The notes: generated from the sequence alone by a model not told the origin. A stretch of 64,000 nt of DNA from Cellvibrio fontiphilus (GCF_035317345.1 NZ_JAYKTU010000002.1); one strand, 5' to 3'; positions 1 through 8,994 are shown, counted from the stretch's first letter. Translations and numbers: made by a program.

Positions 1-5
1 TTCAT
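1..5 (-). CDS. 5' end of next gene in chemotaxis operon (partial)
   Basis: Only the first five bases of this gene (ATGAA, read on the minus strand) are in the window. The start is well supported: its ATG overlaps the TGA of the STAS gene in an ATGA arrangement, and a strong Shine-Dalgarno, AAAGGAGG, lies seven bases upstream (minus strand, 20 to 13). By analogy with chemotaxis operons in which a CheY and a STAS protein precede the kinase, a CheA-type histidine kinase is the likeliest identity, but nothing of its product is visible. Confidence 0.55.
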
Positions 6-322
6 AGGCTCGCCTCCTTTGCATCCTGGGTGAATTGCGAATAAATATCGAGCTTGAGCAACACCGAATCAACAATTTCATTACTTTTCACAATAAAAAT
101 ATTTTTGTTCACATCAGAAAAAAATCGCTTGGCAAATAGTAATAGCTGCACACCTGCAGTATCTATTTCACCCACCTTATGTAGATCTAAAGCAATATTC
201 TCTGTGAGCCGCTCATGGTCCGCAAAAAGCTCGTCTTTGGTTTCTGTAACCTGGTAAATGGTGAGATCACCATCAAATGCCAAGGTAGTAATATCCTTGT
301 TTTTTTTGCGTGTAATTTTCAT
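2..322 (-). CDS. STAS-domain protein (anti-sigma factor antagonist/CheX-like accessory)
   Basis: A 106-residue single-domain protein with the STAS fold pattern: an N-terminal beta strand, a central stretch ALDLHKVGEIDTAGVQLLL in which D-T-A-G corresponds to the conserved loop around the phosphorylatable Ser/Thr of SpoIIAA-like proteins (Thr here), and a helical C-terminus. STAS proteins of this size next to CheY and CheA occur in chemosensory operons of gammaproteobacteria and act as small switch proteins. The gene sits 75 bases downstream of the CheY-like gene and overlaps the next start, so the three are probably co-transcribed. Its partner is not identifiable here. Confidence 0.85.
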   Translation of the reverse strand: MKITRKKNKDITTLAFDGDLTIYQVTETKDELFADHERLTENIALDLHKVGEIDTAGVQLLLFAKRFFSDVNKNIFIVKSNEIVDSVLLKLDIYSQFTQDAKEASL

Positions 323-397
323 TGCTCTAGCCTATTGATTAAACCATCAACGATTCATGTCCATCACGCTACCTTTAATAACAATAAAGAAGTGCTA

Positions 398-760
398 TTA
401 GATGAGCATGGAAACAGCTTGCAACATTTGCTCCGGGCGGAAGGGTTTCACAATCCAGGCTTTTGCACCGGCGGCTTGGCCCTCCCGTTTTTTCTCTTCT
501 GCACCTTCAGTGGTCAGCATGATCACTGGGGTAAATTTATAGGCGGGCTTTTGTTTCATTTCTTTTACGAAACTAATGCCATCCATGTTCGGCATATTCA
601 CATCAGAAATCACCAAATTGATTTTTTGTCCATCGAGTTTGTTCAATGCATCTTTACCATCGCTGGCCTCTACTACCGTATAACCCGCACCACGCAAAGC
701 AATACCTACGACCTGACGAACACTGGCAGAATCATCAACCACTAAAATAACTTTAGACAT
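398..760 (-). CDS. CheY-like response regulator (single receiver domain)
   Basis: A 120-residue stand-alone receiver domain. All catalytic positions are visible: acidic pair D9-D10, phospho-acceptor D53, T83 and K105 (in VKPF). There is no output domain, so it probably signals by protein contact, as CheY does at the flagellar motor or PilG/PilH-type regulators do at pili. The start has a good ribosome binding site (AGGGAG six bases upstream). It lies 10 bases after the chemoreceptor and before the STAS gene in one minus-strand operon. The substitution of the usual chemotaxis CheY surface cannot be judged by eye. Confidence 0.93.
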   Translation of the reverse strand: MSKVILVVDDSASVRQVVGIALRGAGYTVVEASDGKDALNKLDGQKINLVISDVNMPNMDGISFVKEMKQKPAYKFTPVIMLTTEGAEEKKREGQAAGAKAWIVKPFRPEQMLQAVSMLI

Positions 761-770
761 TCACTACTCC

Positions 771-2015
771 CTAAAAAAAGGTAATTTCAGAATTGCTTGG
801 ACTTTTGGAATGGTTGCCACCGCGGTGCACATCCACTTGCTCCAGTGTGGTGTAGGTTTTTTGCACCGCGCGCAGCCAGTCATTGATATCAATCGGGGTA
901 ATCAATTCACCATGACGAATACGTGTTTCCTGCTCAGAAATAGCACCCACCAGTTTTTCCATATCATCAGTGACATGACTCAGAATCTGGCTGACACGAT
1001 CCTGGAATTGCAAATTAACCAGAACTTCCTCCACACTCGCCTGCACAGCAGAACTTTCATGTTCAAGGGTTTGCGCTGAGTGCATAATACTTTCGCTGGA
1101 CTGCTGGAATTGTTCGAGCACCTGGGTGATGGACTCTTCTGATTTACTCAATCGGGAATTATCTTCCGCGGCATATTCTGTAGTGCGTTCAAGCGTGGTT
1201 TGCAGCACAGAATTTACTTGTTCAATACGTCGCCCAATGCGTGCACCGGTTTCACCCGAGCGAGTGGAAAGCGTGCGCACTTCGTCCGCAACCACTGCAA
1301 AACCGCGCCCATATTCGCCAGCTCGCGCCGCTTCAATGGCCGCATTTAATGCCAGCAAATTCGTTTGCGATGCTATGCCGGCAACATCGGCGCTCATGCC
1401 GCTCAGTTCAACGGTGATTTTGGACAAGCCGGATATTTCTCCCAGCAATTCATCGCGCTGATTAATTGCCTGGCGCAAATTTTGGGTGATTTCATTCAGT
1501 TCACTGTTGGCGAAATTAATCACACCGCCTAACCCCCTACTTCCACTCATATTGCCGGCGGTAGTTGCAGAACTGGCAACGGCCGCCTGAAGGCGCTGAT
1601 GAATATCTGAAAAGCGGTTTACCAATTCAGTGATACTGGACTCCAATTGATGACGAGCCAACTCGGTTTGACGCTGCCACAGGGGCAACACTTCTTTAAT
1701 TAATTGTTGATAGTTTTCCAATAGAGGTTTGTATTGTTGCGCGCTATTTAATGCGGCCTGTGCCTTGTCCAATTCTGCCGCCAGCTGGGTCGAGCGCGCG
1801 GCCTGCTGATTGGCCGCCATAAAACTCACAGCGGCGGCAATGACGATAATCAAACTCAGCATCAGCTTCACTAATCCGCCCAAACTGCTGAAAAATACCA
1901 GTGCAAGCGCCATCAGGAGCAACACTGCAACCCCAGCCATCAGCGGCAAAAACGAAACAGGAGATGACCCGGAGGTAGCGCCGGATGCGGCACTGTAGGA
2001 ATGGTTGTTACGCAT
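771..2015 (-). CDS. Methyl-accepting chemotaxis protein without periplasmic sensor
   Basis: A 414-residue chemoreceptor. Residues about 20-68 form two closely spaced hydrophobic helices (around 24-46 and 48-68), so there is no room for a periplasmic ligand domain. A coiled-coil cytoplasmic part follows, with the conserved hairpin tip QTNLLALNAAIEAARAGE and GRGFAVVADEVRTL, which contacts CheA and CheW. No obvious HAMP domain separates membrane and signalling parts. It is the first gene of the operon that continues through the CheY-like and STAS genes. Sensing is therefore likely to be cytoplasmic or membrane-based; this is inference. Confidence 0.9.
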   Translation of the reverse strand: MRNNHSYSAASGATSGSSPVSFLPLMAGVAVLLLMALALVFFSSLGGLVKLMLSLIIVIAAAVSFMAANQQAARSTQLAAELDKAQAALNSAQQYKPLLENYQQLIKEVLPLWQRQTELARHQLESSITELVNRFSDIHQRLQAAVASSATTAGNMSGSRGLGGVINFANSELNEITQNLRQAINQRDELLGEISGLSKITVELSGMSADVAGIASQTNLLALNAAIEAARAGEYGRGFAVVADEVRTLSTRSGETGARIGRRIEQVNSVLQTTLERTTEYAAEDNSRLSKSEESITQVLEQFQQSSESIMHSAQTLEHESSAVQASVEEVLVNLQFQDRVSQILSHVTDDMEKLVGAISEQETRIRHGELITPIDINDWLRAVQKTYTTLEQVDVHRGGNHSKSPSNSEITFF

Positions 2016-2230
2016 CAGAAATATCCGTCTAAGTGAGGTGCAAATCGAGCTTTTATGCTGTTGTGTCGCCGCAAGCGCGCCTATCGGGTAGGTGTTTTAG
2101 GTATAGACCTGGTTCAGTTAGGTGTCAAAAAGCTGGATTGAGTGGAATTACTCTTGTGCAGCGCGCAGATTGCAGCTTGGCAAAGGGAAAATAGCCACAA
2201 ACGCGGCAGAACCTTTTGGAAAATAAAAAA

Positions 2231-2257
2231 CGCCCGATCCTGAGACAGGATCGGGCG
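2231..2257 (-). terminator. Rho-independent terminator after ppc
   Basis: A perfect 12-bp stem (CGCCCGATCCTG / CAGGATCGGGCG) with a three-base loop, flanked by an A-run on one side and TTTTT on the other. It lies just past the ppc stop on the minus strand and could terminate in either direction. Confidence 0.9.
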
Positions 2258-2301
2258 TTTTTAATCAAACAAGGATGATTAGATGTTTGAGGGGTTATCC
2301 A

Positions 2302-4917
2302 TCAACCTGTATTGCGCATACCGGCAGCAATACCCGCCATGGTCACTTTTAGTGCGCGCTCCAGATCAGGACTAATGGTTTCACTGCTGCGATAACGCTT
2401 GAGCAACTCGGCCTGTAAATAGTTGAGCGGATCCACATAGGGTTTACGCACTTCCAGTGACTGACGCAGCATAGGCTCATCGGCCAGTAGGGTGTCCTGC
2501 TTTTTCATTTGGTTAATCAGCGTCTCCAGCGCTTTCAGATCGCCGCGCAACTGTTCACCCAAACCACGGTACTCCACTGGCACCAATTGCTGTTCGTAAT
2601 AGGTGCAGATAGGACCGTCAGCTTTACCTATCACCATCTCCAGCAGATCCAGGAAACTGGAAAAGAATGGCCAATTGGCAATCATGTCTTCGAGCAACTT
2701 GGGATCATTCGCCAAGGCGTACTCAAACGCCTGACGCGTACCCAACCAAGCGGGTAGGTTAAGGCGCACTTGCGTCCAGGCAAATACCCAAGGAATAGCG
2801 CGCAAACTTTCTACGCCACCGGTGGATTTACGTTTTGCCGGGCGACTACCCAATGCCAGCAAGCTCAACTCCTGCTCAGGCGTCAGGTTGCGGAAGTAGG
2901 GAACAAAATCTTTGTGACCGCGCACCACTGAGCGATAGGCTTCAAGACTCGCCTTGCCCATGCGCTCGATGAGATCGCGCCATTCATCTTTAGGTGCCGC
3001 ATTGGGCGACATAGTGGCACGCAGGGTTGCGGTCACGTAGGAAGACAGGCTGCTAAACGCAACACGCGGCAGGCCGAATTTGTAGCGAATCATCTCGCCC
3101 TGCTCGGTTACACGGATCCGCCCTTTTACCGAACCGGGTGGTTGCGAGGCCATGGCTTTCTCTACCGGGCCGCCGCCGCGACCAACGGTGCCGCCACGAC
3201 CGTGGAACAGCACCAGCGACACGGCATATTTATCGGCCAGCGCGACCAGTTTTTCCTGCGCCTTATATTGCGCCCAGGTTGCGGCCAATTTGCCCGCATC
3301 TTTGGCTGAGTCGGAATAGCCGATCATCACGGTTTGCTGCTGGGCAGAATAGTGTTGATACCACTCAAGCCCCCACAAACGCTCCATCACAATCGGCGCT
3401 CGATCCAGATCGTCCAGCGTTTCAAACAGGGGAACGATCGGCATATTCCAGGCCATGCCGCACTCTTTCAACAAGAGTGCTACAGCGAGCACATCTGAAG
3501 GTTGCTGCGCCATGGAAATAATGTAATGCGAAAGTATCTCACGCGGCTCTTGCGCTACCACACGACAGGTAGCCAAGACTTCCGCAGTCTCGTCGCTCAT
3601 TGGCCACACTGCCGGTAGCAACGGGCGCTTACTGGTGAGTGATTCGAGCAAGAAGGCTTGACGCTGCTCTTCTGACCAGGCGCGGTAGTCGCCTAATTCG
3701 AGGTATTGCACCAACTCATCGATTGCCTGCACATGGCGGTCGCCATCCTGACGCACATCCAAAGGCACGAGGTTGATACCAAAGCAGTGAACCCGACGGA
3801 TGGTATCTACCAGCGGGCCGTTGGCAATATGTGGTAAGCCCACCTCATTCAAGGAACGGAAGCAGAGCATTAAGGGTGCGAGCAAGTCTTCACGACTGGT
3901 GATCAAATCGGATGGCACCTCAGTGGCACGACCCTGCAAGCGTGCCTCAGCCCATTCCAAAGTCGATTGAATACGCTGACGCAAGCTGTACATGGCATCG
4001 CGATAAGGTGTTGGAGAGTCGGGGTAGATGGCGCGCAGCTCATCGCTTGCTTCGCTCATACTCAAGTCACCGCCCAAACTATAGATATCGCGCGAGTAAA
4101 GCTCAGCCGCCATCCAACGGCCCAACAAAAGCACTTCACGGGTAATTTTGTGGGTTACGTTGGGGTTGCCATCGCGGTCACCGCCCATCCATGAATAGAA
4201 TTTGATGGGGCGGATATCCACCGGTAAATGACTACCCAAATGACGCTGTGAAAGGCGATCCAGATGACGAATAAAATCAGGAACCGCTTGCCACAAGCTA
4301 TTTTCTATAACAGCAAAGCCCCACTTGGCTTCATCCACAGCGGTCGGACGAGTGGTACGAATTTCATCGGTAGCCCAAATTTCTTCGACCAAGCGGTGCA
4401 AACGGCCGCGCAGCTTGTCCTGCTCAAAGACCAGTAAGCTGGGGTTTTGGCGATCAGCCAGGGTGTCTACGATCTGGTCGTATTTGCGAATCAAGGTGCG
4501 ACGGGTAACTTCGGTTGGGTGGGCAGTGAGTACCAGCTCGATTCGCAACTTGTTGATTAGCTCACTCAGGGCATCTTTACCCTGGCTAGCCGCCAGCTCG
4601 AGGATTAGTGCCTGCAGCTTGTCTTCTGCTTCTGCTTCTGCGCTGGAGAAGTACTCCTGATCGGCGATGTTGGCCAAGTTCAGGAATTGGTTAAATGCCC
4701 GTACTATAGGAAGAATGCTCTGGTCATCCAGACTGCTCAGCATAGCCACCAGCGACCCGGAATCCCCGTTCTCGGCCTTATTGATGGCCTTGCCCAATTT
4801 ACGGATACCTTCGACTTTAGAGAACAGCTCTTCACCCTCATGGGCATGAATAGTTTCACCCAATAGTTCCCCCAGCAGGCGTACGTTTTCGCGCAGGGTT
4901 TCAGGCAGTTTTAACAT
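2302..4917 (-). CDS. ppc: Phosphoenolpyruvate carboxylase
   Basis: Carboxylates phosphoenolpyruvate with bicarbonate to oxaloacetate, refilling the TCA cycle. The product is 871 residues, the usual bacterial PEPC length. Signatures seen include LTAHPTEVTRRT with the catalytic His at residue 133, GGDRDGNPNVT, MIGYSDSAKDAG, and FHGRGGTVGRGGGP. The C-terminus ends RNTG, where most PEPCs have QNTG. An open frame continues 15 codons upstream, but the ATG at 4917 has GGAGAG seven bases before it and starts MLKLPETLREN, matching family N-termini, so this start is preferred. It is monocistronic, with a strong terminator downstream. Confidence 0.97.
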   Translation of the reverse strand: MLKLPETLRENVRLLGELLGETIHAHEGEELFSKVEGIRKLGKAINKAENGDSGSLVAMLSSLDDQSILPIVRAFNQFLNLANIADQEYFSSAEAEAEDKLQALILELAASQGKDALSELINKLRIELVLTAHPTEVTRRTLIRKYDQIVDTLADRQNPSLLVFEQDKLRGRLHRLVEEIWATDEIRTTRPTAVDEAKWGFAVIENSLWQAVPDFIRHLDRLSQRHLGSHLPVDIRPIKFYSWMGGDRDGNPNVTHKITREVLLLGRWMAAELYSRDIYSLGGDLSMSEASDELRAIYPDSPTPYRDAMYSLRQRIQSTLEWAEARLQGRATEVPSDLITSREDLLAPLMLCFRSLNEVGLPHIANGPLVDTIRRVHCFGINLVPLDVRQDGDRHVQAIDELVQYLELGDYRAWSEEQRQAFLLESLTSKRPLLPAVWPMSDETAEVLATCRVVAQEPREILSHYIISMAQQPSDVLAVALLLKECGMAWNMPIVPLFETLDDLDRAPIVMERLWGLEWYQHYSAQQQTVMIGYSDSAKDAGKLAATWAQYKAQEKLVALADKYAVSLVLFHGRGGTVGRGGGPVEKAMASQPPGSVKGRIRVTEQGEMIRYKFGLPRVAFSSLSSYVTATLRATMSPNAAPKDEWRDLIERMGKASLEAYRSVVRGHKDFVPYFRNLTPEQELSLLALGSRPAKRKSTGGVESLRAIPWVFAWTQVRLNLPAWLGTRQAFEYALANDPKLLEDMIANWPFFSSFLDLLEMVIGKADGPICTYYEQQLVPVEYRGLGEQLRGDLKALETLINQMKKQDTLLADEPMLRQSLEVRKPYVDPLNYLQAELLKRYRSSETISPDLERALKVTMAGIAAGMRNTG

Positions 4918-5435
4918 GAGCAACTCTCCAACAATCGATAAGAGGAAGGAACAAAGAGCCAAACAGGAACGGGATTATTCGTCGCCAGCTGGATTTTCGG
5001 CCAACAAACGCAGCAAAAGGTTTAAAAGCTGCGAAATCTGTGCCTAATTGTAAGAAGGCAGAGGACCAAGCGCCGCGAGTGTTAACGGCGGCCGCGCAGA
5101 TTACAAAGCCCCCCTCATGGATGCAATAGCCTGCCAAAAAACCAACGCGGATATGGTTAAAAAAATTCGCTTTGTTTACACAAACAAAGGAGCTGGATTT
5201 GGCAGCATGAGCGGTGCAGGGCTGCATATTTTGCACGAAATTAGCGCAAACGAGAAATCATACGCCATGAATTGTTGATCTACTTATTCACAAGCAAGTA
5301 TCCACAGAAGCTGTGAATAACTCTGTGCATGACCTTTTGGTAATAGAGCGGAGCACCGATTATTGCTGGTGGCGAACCCGCTGTTCAATTCCTGCACGGC
5401 TCCCGCGCACCACTCATTCACTGTTTATGCATGAC
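4918..5435. other. 518-base gene-free interval between ppc and ADP-ribosylglycohydrolase-like gene
   Basis: No convincing gene is seen; a 111-codon minus-strand frame here overlaps the ppc start and has no recognisable family features. The interval presumably carries the ppc promoter. It also holds a compact cluster of DnaA-box-like 9-mers, listed separately. Confidence 0.7.
5277..5332. other. Cluster of DnaA-box-like 9-mers with adjacent 13-mer-like sequence
   Basis: Within about 50 bases there are two exact TTATNCACA boxes (TTATTCACA at 5284-5292 on plus; its inverse TGTGAATAA at 5312-5320) and two one-mismatch boxes (GTATCCACA at 5298-5306; TGTGCATGA at 5324-5332). GATCTACTTATTC at 5277-5289 resembles the GATCT-type 13-mers of the E. 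coli oriC unwinding element. The neighbours (ppc, DUF3429) are not the usual oriC context, so this may be a DnaA-binding locus of the datA/DARS kind, or chance. Confidence 0.5.
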
Positions 5436-6533
5436 TCAATCTGGTGCTTTAAGCGCCAACGTCAGGGCTGATAACTCAGCGTCTATAGCTCGCGCTTGCG
5501 CTAATTGACTGAACCAATCCCCCAGCCCTTCACCATTGGCCAGCCCCAGAATAACCCCCAGCACCGCCCCACGGTGGCAGTTATCGCCGCCTAGATTGGC
5601 ATTGACCAACAGCGCTTGACGCGGGTTATCGATGTACTTCCAAGCCAAGTAAAGCAGGCTGGGCCATGAATCATCTATATAACAGGCACGCGAAAACTTG
5701 CCTCCAACCACCTGATTGTCATCGCTATAGCGCCGCACCAGCTGCGCAAGATCAATACCGGCCGAGTGCCGCGCCGCAGCAGCGATTAACTCGCGGGCAT
5801 CGCCTTCGCCAAACAACAGGCCATCAATCAGTGCGACATAGGCATCACACACCTGCGCAAGATATTTATCCGGGTGAGTAAACTGTAAATGCAGGCGACA
5901 CACTGCTTGTACCTGAACCAGGTCACGCTCATGCAACAACCCTGCAAGCGCGATAGGTGCAATCATCACCAAACCGCCGACCGACGCCGTATCGTGAGTC
6001 ACCGCCCCACAACGCTCCGGAGGTAAACCTTTTGCAAGATTGGCAAAAAATCCACGATGAAAAGACTCGGCATAGGTATCCGGATGCTGAGGGGTATCCG
6101 CCGTCATAAACTCAATATAACGGCGTAAAAAAAGCCCAGCGTCATAGCGGCCTTTATTGGCCGAAAGGCAACCTATAACCAGGCGCAGGCAATACGCATT
6201 CAGGGTGTTTTCACCGGCAGACAGGCCACGATGATAATGCTGGTTAGGTACACCCCAATACTGGCGCTTGCCTTTCAAAATAATATCGCCAACAACCTGC
6301 GCCGCAGCGCCAGCTTGCTGTGAGCCGCGCCCACCGCCATTGGTGGAATGCAAATTCATAATAGAGGAAGGGTGATATTGAGGCGCCGCTTCCATTTTTT
6401 GTATGCCACCGGGGAAAGCGCGATAAATATCCAATGGGTTGTAAAACCAGTGCACCGGCATAGCCAGCGCATCGGCAACCAGACTGTTTTGTAGCGCGGC
6501 AACCAGACGAGATTCTGGATGTGAATAATTCAT
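5436..6533 (-). CDS. ADP-ribosylglycohydrolase-like protein
   Basis: About 365 residues, similar in layout to the DraG/ARH hydrolases, which remove ADP-ribose from proteins or small molecules with two Mg ions. N-terminal QNSLVADALAMP matches the GALxGDALG region, and near the C-terminus NLGGDNCHRGAVLG matches the metal-binding GGDxDxxGA motif, but with N-C-H in place of the usual T-D-T, so metal binding may differ. The ATG at 6533 has AGGTG a few bases upstream; an in-frame GTG at 6554 overlaps the upstream gene's TGA (GTGA), suggesting translational coupling. The substrate is unknown. Confidence 0.75.
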   Translation of the reverse strand: MNYSHPESRLVAALQNSLVADALAMPVHWFYNPLDIYRAFPGGIQKMEAAPQYHPSSIMNLHSTNGGGRGSQQAGAAAQVVGDIILKGKRQYWGVPNQHYHRGLSAGENTLNAYCLRLVIGCLSANKGRYDAGLFLRRYIEFMTADTPQHPDTYAESFHRGFFANLAKGLPPERCGAVTHDTASVGGLVMIAPIALAGLLHERDLVQVQAVCRLHLQFTHPDKYLAQVCDAYVALIDGLLFGEGDARELIAAAARHSAGIDLAQLVRRYSDDNQVVGGKFSRACYIDDSWPSLLYLAWKYIDNPRQALLVNANLGGDNCHRGAVLGVILGLANGEGLGDWFSQLAQARAIDAELSALTLALKAPD

Positions 6534-6550
6534 GGAATGCACCTGCACAG

Positions 6551-7033
6551 TCACAGACTAAATGCCGCAAAGACCAACGCAGGTACAGCACCCACACTGA
6601 GCGCGATGCGCAAACTCCAAAACCAGCGTGGAATTAATTGCGCGCGCCAGAGCAGCGTAAAATCCAATAACAACTGCAGCAACAGCAACCCCGCCATTCC
6701 CAGCAGTGCAGCCTTTGGGGTAGTCATCAATAGAAACCAGGCCAGCAAACAGGGGCACAAACTCCAAGCAAACAAAACGCTGCGTTTGCCCGCACTCAGC
6801 GCCATCTGGGGTAAAGAAACAGCGATACCCCACCAAATAGCGCCAACAAAGGTGAGAATCAGCGCCGCATAATTCAACAGATAACTCCGGCCAGCCGCCG
6901 CCAGAGCACCCTCCGTCCACCAAGGGGCCAGAGCCAACGCCCAAAAAGGCACCAGGCCCAATACCCCACCGGCGATGGCAACGCGATTAACAGCAAGAGA
7001 ATTTTTCACACTCACAGGCACATCCGCATACAC
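6551..7033 (-). CDS. DUF3429 integral membrane protein
   Basis: A 160-residue protein with about five hydrophobic helices. The pattern, with GxxPFWALA near the first helix and LILTFVGAIWWG in the second or third, matches DUF3429, a membrane family of unknown function found in many proteobacteria. Its TGA overlaps a possible GTG start of the ADP-ribosylglycohydrolase-like gene, so the two are probably co-expressed. The start used is GTG with no clear ribosome binding site; other in-frame GTG codons at about 7021, 7015 and 7009 are possible. The function is unknown. Confidence 0.75.
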   Translation of the reverse strand: MYADVPVSVKNSLAVNRVAIAGGVLGLVPFWALALAPWWTEGALAAAGRSYLLNYAALILTFVGAIWWGIAVSLPQMALSAGKRSVLFAWSLCPCLLAWFLLMTTPKAALLGMAGLLLLQLLLDFTLLWRAQLIPRWFWSLRIALSVGAVPALVFAAFSL

Positions 7034-7322
7034 AGCTAAATGGTTGATTATTCGATAGCCAAGCGGGATGGGATCATGCAGGCAATAAGCTCATGCGGGC
7101 ACACCCCTTAAAAAGCCACGTCAGGCTCGGGCACTGCAATCAAATTGCACATCAAATCAGCCCAAAAAATGTCGATTAATTTTACGTATACCCCACAAAA
7201 AAATGTGAACCAATCGACTATCACTATGAAAGCTCTGGCTAATCAAAAAATGGAACAGGAGTTGCTAAGCGCACCTCGAGATATTTTCTCGCAGCACGCA
7301 AATACAACTTCAAGGACATACT

Positions 7323-8072
7323 ATGAAAAACACAATTAAAACTACCCTCGCGGCCCTGGCACTTTGCGCAACCAGCCTGGCCACTGCAGGCACCATAAAT
7401 CTGACTGGAACCCTGCGCGACATAGACGTAGCACACCCCGATTTTGAAGATTGGTGCTGCGGTGCGGTTGATGGCTTGGTGAAACAAACTCTGGGCGCAG
7501 ACGGCACACCGGTTTACAACGGCGGAGCGTCTTTAACCACTGCAGCCAATTTCGCTGATTGGTTCGGCAGCGGCACTAACCATGTGCTGGGTGAAAAATC
7601 CTTGTCGCTGACACTGGACAACACCATCTCTGGCAACCCTAACGTTTATACCTACATCAACGACAACTTCTTCCCATTGGATGGTGAGTTAGGTGGTAAT
7701 CAGGGTTATGGCCACAACTATCATTTCACCTTCCGTTTAAACACCACATTCACCTACCAGGGTGGCGAATCATTTACCTTTACCGGTGATGATGACGTTT
7801 GGGTGTTTATCAACGATCAATTGGTTATCGACTTGGGTGGCGTTCACGGCGCACTGAGCGAAACAGTAAACCTGGACGACCTGGGCCTTACCGCAGGCAA
7901 TGATTATTCATTCCACCTGTTTTTTGCCGAGCGCCACACAGTGGCATCCAGCTTCCGCATCGACACTTCTATCAAGTTGAAACCCAATGAAGTACCTGAG
8001 CCAGCAACCCTGTTGTTATTAGGCATGGGGCTGTTAGGTTTAGGCGTAGCACGCAGAAAAGCGCGCGCCTAA
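7323..8072 (+). CDS. Secreted fibro-slime domain protein with PEP-CTERM sorting signal
   Basis: A 249-residue exported protein. Residues 1-22 are a typical signal peptide ending ATAG. Residues about 25-220 contain the fibro-slime/PA14-like pattern: GQYGHNYHFTF-type lead-in, FTFTGDDDVWVFINDQLV, IDLGGVHG, and LFFAERHTVASSF. The C-terminus VPEPATLLLLGMGLLG followed by ARRKARA is a canonical PEP-CTERM signal, processed and sorted by an exosortase; none is encoded in this window. AAGGA sits seven bases before the ATG and a terminator follows, so it is probably monocistronic. A role in extracellular matrix or surface adhesion is inferred. Confidence 0.88.
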   Translation: MKNTIKTTLAALALCATSLATAGTINLTGTLRDIDVAHPDFEDWCCGAVDGLVKQTLGADGTPVYNGGASLTTAANFADWFGSGTNHVLGEKSLSLTLDNTISGNPNVYTYINDNFFPLDGELGGNQGYGHNYHFTFRLNTTFTYQGGESFTFTGDDDVWVFINDQLVIDLGGVHGALSETVNLDDLGLTAGNDYSFHLFFAERHTVASSFRIDTSIKLKPNEVPEPATLLLLGMGLLGLGVARRKARA

Positions 8073-8100
8073 GCAACAATAAAAAACGTATCACCCAAAA

Positions 8101-8120
8101 AACGGGCCGAATGGCTCGTT
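8101..8120 (+). terminator. Terminator after fibro-slime gene
   Basis: An 8-bp imperfect stem (AACGGGCC / GGCTCGTT, one G-T pair) with a four-base loop, followed by a T-run, 28 bases after the stop codon. Confidence 0.8.
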
Positions 8121-8325
8121 TTTTATTGCCCCTCCTGAGCCGCCGAAAAATTAAAGCGCGAGTAACACGAACCCTGTTGGTGAAGAAAAGTAAAAGCCCG
8201 TTCAAATCCGTTTAGCCAGAATCCAGTTTCAGCAACTGCGCCTAGACTGGTGCAGCTGCGGTTGCAAAAACGGCATTATTGCAGCGAACACCCTATTCAA
8301 ATCACCAGCAAAAGTTGAACACCCT

Positions 8326-8730
8326 ATGAAAAAAATAATCCTCGCAATCGCCAGTCTGATGTTTGCCCTCACACTGACTCCCGCATTCGCCAACGAGCAA
8401 GCTCCCATTTTTGAATTGCGCATATACACCACACACCCGGGAAAAATGCCGGATTTAATCGCCCGCTTCACCAACCACACCACCAAAATTTTTGAACGAC
8501 ATGGGATGGAGAACATAGGCTATTGGCTACCCACCGACCAAAAAGATAGCGACAAACTCTATTACATCCTGAAACACAAAAGCCGCACCACCGCCGAAGC
8601 CTCATGGAAAGCCTTCTCAAAAGACCCGGAATGGATAAAAGTCAGCACCGCAAGTGAAGCCAAGGGGCCGATTGTAGCGGGAGTAGAATCAATCTTTATG
8701 ACTGCTACTGAGTTTTCAGCAATTAAATAA
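8326..8730 (+). CDS. Exported NIPSNAP-family protein
   Basis: 134 residues with an N-terminal signal peptide (KKIILAIASLMFALTLTPAFA) and then a single NIPSNAP-like ferredoxin-fold domain: FELRIYTTHPGKMPDLIARF, followed by FERHGMENIGYW and KDSDKLYYILKHKS. Secreted NIPSNAP proteins are common in Bacteroidetes and gammaproteobacteria, but their role is not settled. The gene has its own strong terminator. No obvious operon partner is present. Confidence 0.85.
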   Translation: MKKIILAIASLMFALTLTPAFANEQAPIFELRIYTTHPGKMPDLIARFTNHTTKIFERHGMENIGYWLPTDQKDSDKLYYILKHKSRTTAEASWKAFSKDPEWIKVSTASEAKGPIVAGVESIFMTATEFSAIK

Positions 8731-8756
8731 TTATTCAATCAGCACAACTTACCCAC

Positions 8757-8806
8757 AAAAAAATAACCCCGCATTTTATTTTAAAAATGCGGGGTTATTT
8801 TTTGTG
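8757..8806 (+). terminator. Terminator after NIPSNAP gene
   Basis: A long A-rich stem built on ATAACCCCGCATTTT and AAATGCGGGGTTAT, followed by a T-run. It starts 27 bases after the stop codon and is symmetrical enough to work in both directions. Confidence 0.9.
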
Positions 8807-8994
8807 CTTTATAAATTTAAAATCCGATAGCTCTGTTTATGTAATCAGGATCGCAACTGATTTTGTCAGCCTTGATTTTAAATATAGCTTACCAATCTCA
8901 CGTCTTATGTGGATTTTTATAACCTGACATAGTGACGCCTTCTTGTTAGAAAAAGTGCCCACAAAATCGAGGGAAGTTCACCATCCATTTGATT

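Noticed and set aside
4918..4962. 15-codon N-terminal extension of ppc
   Set aside because: The ATG at 4917 has a clear GGAGAG and gives the normal PEPC N-terminus.
4901..5236. 111-codon minus-strand ORF overlapping the ppc start
   Set aside because: It overlaps the ppc ribosome binding site and coding start, and its protein has no family features.
5277..5332. Calling the DnaA-box cluster the chromosomal oriC
   Set aside because: None of dnaA, dnaN, gidA/mnmG, rpmH is nearby, and there is no long A+T-rich region, so only a DnaA-box cluster is reported.
8229..8516. 95-codon minus-strand ORF
   Set aside because: It is a shadow of the NIPSNAP gene and has no ribosome binding site or family pattern.
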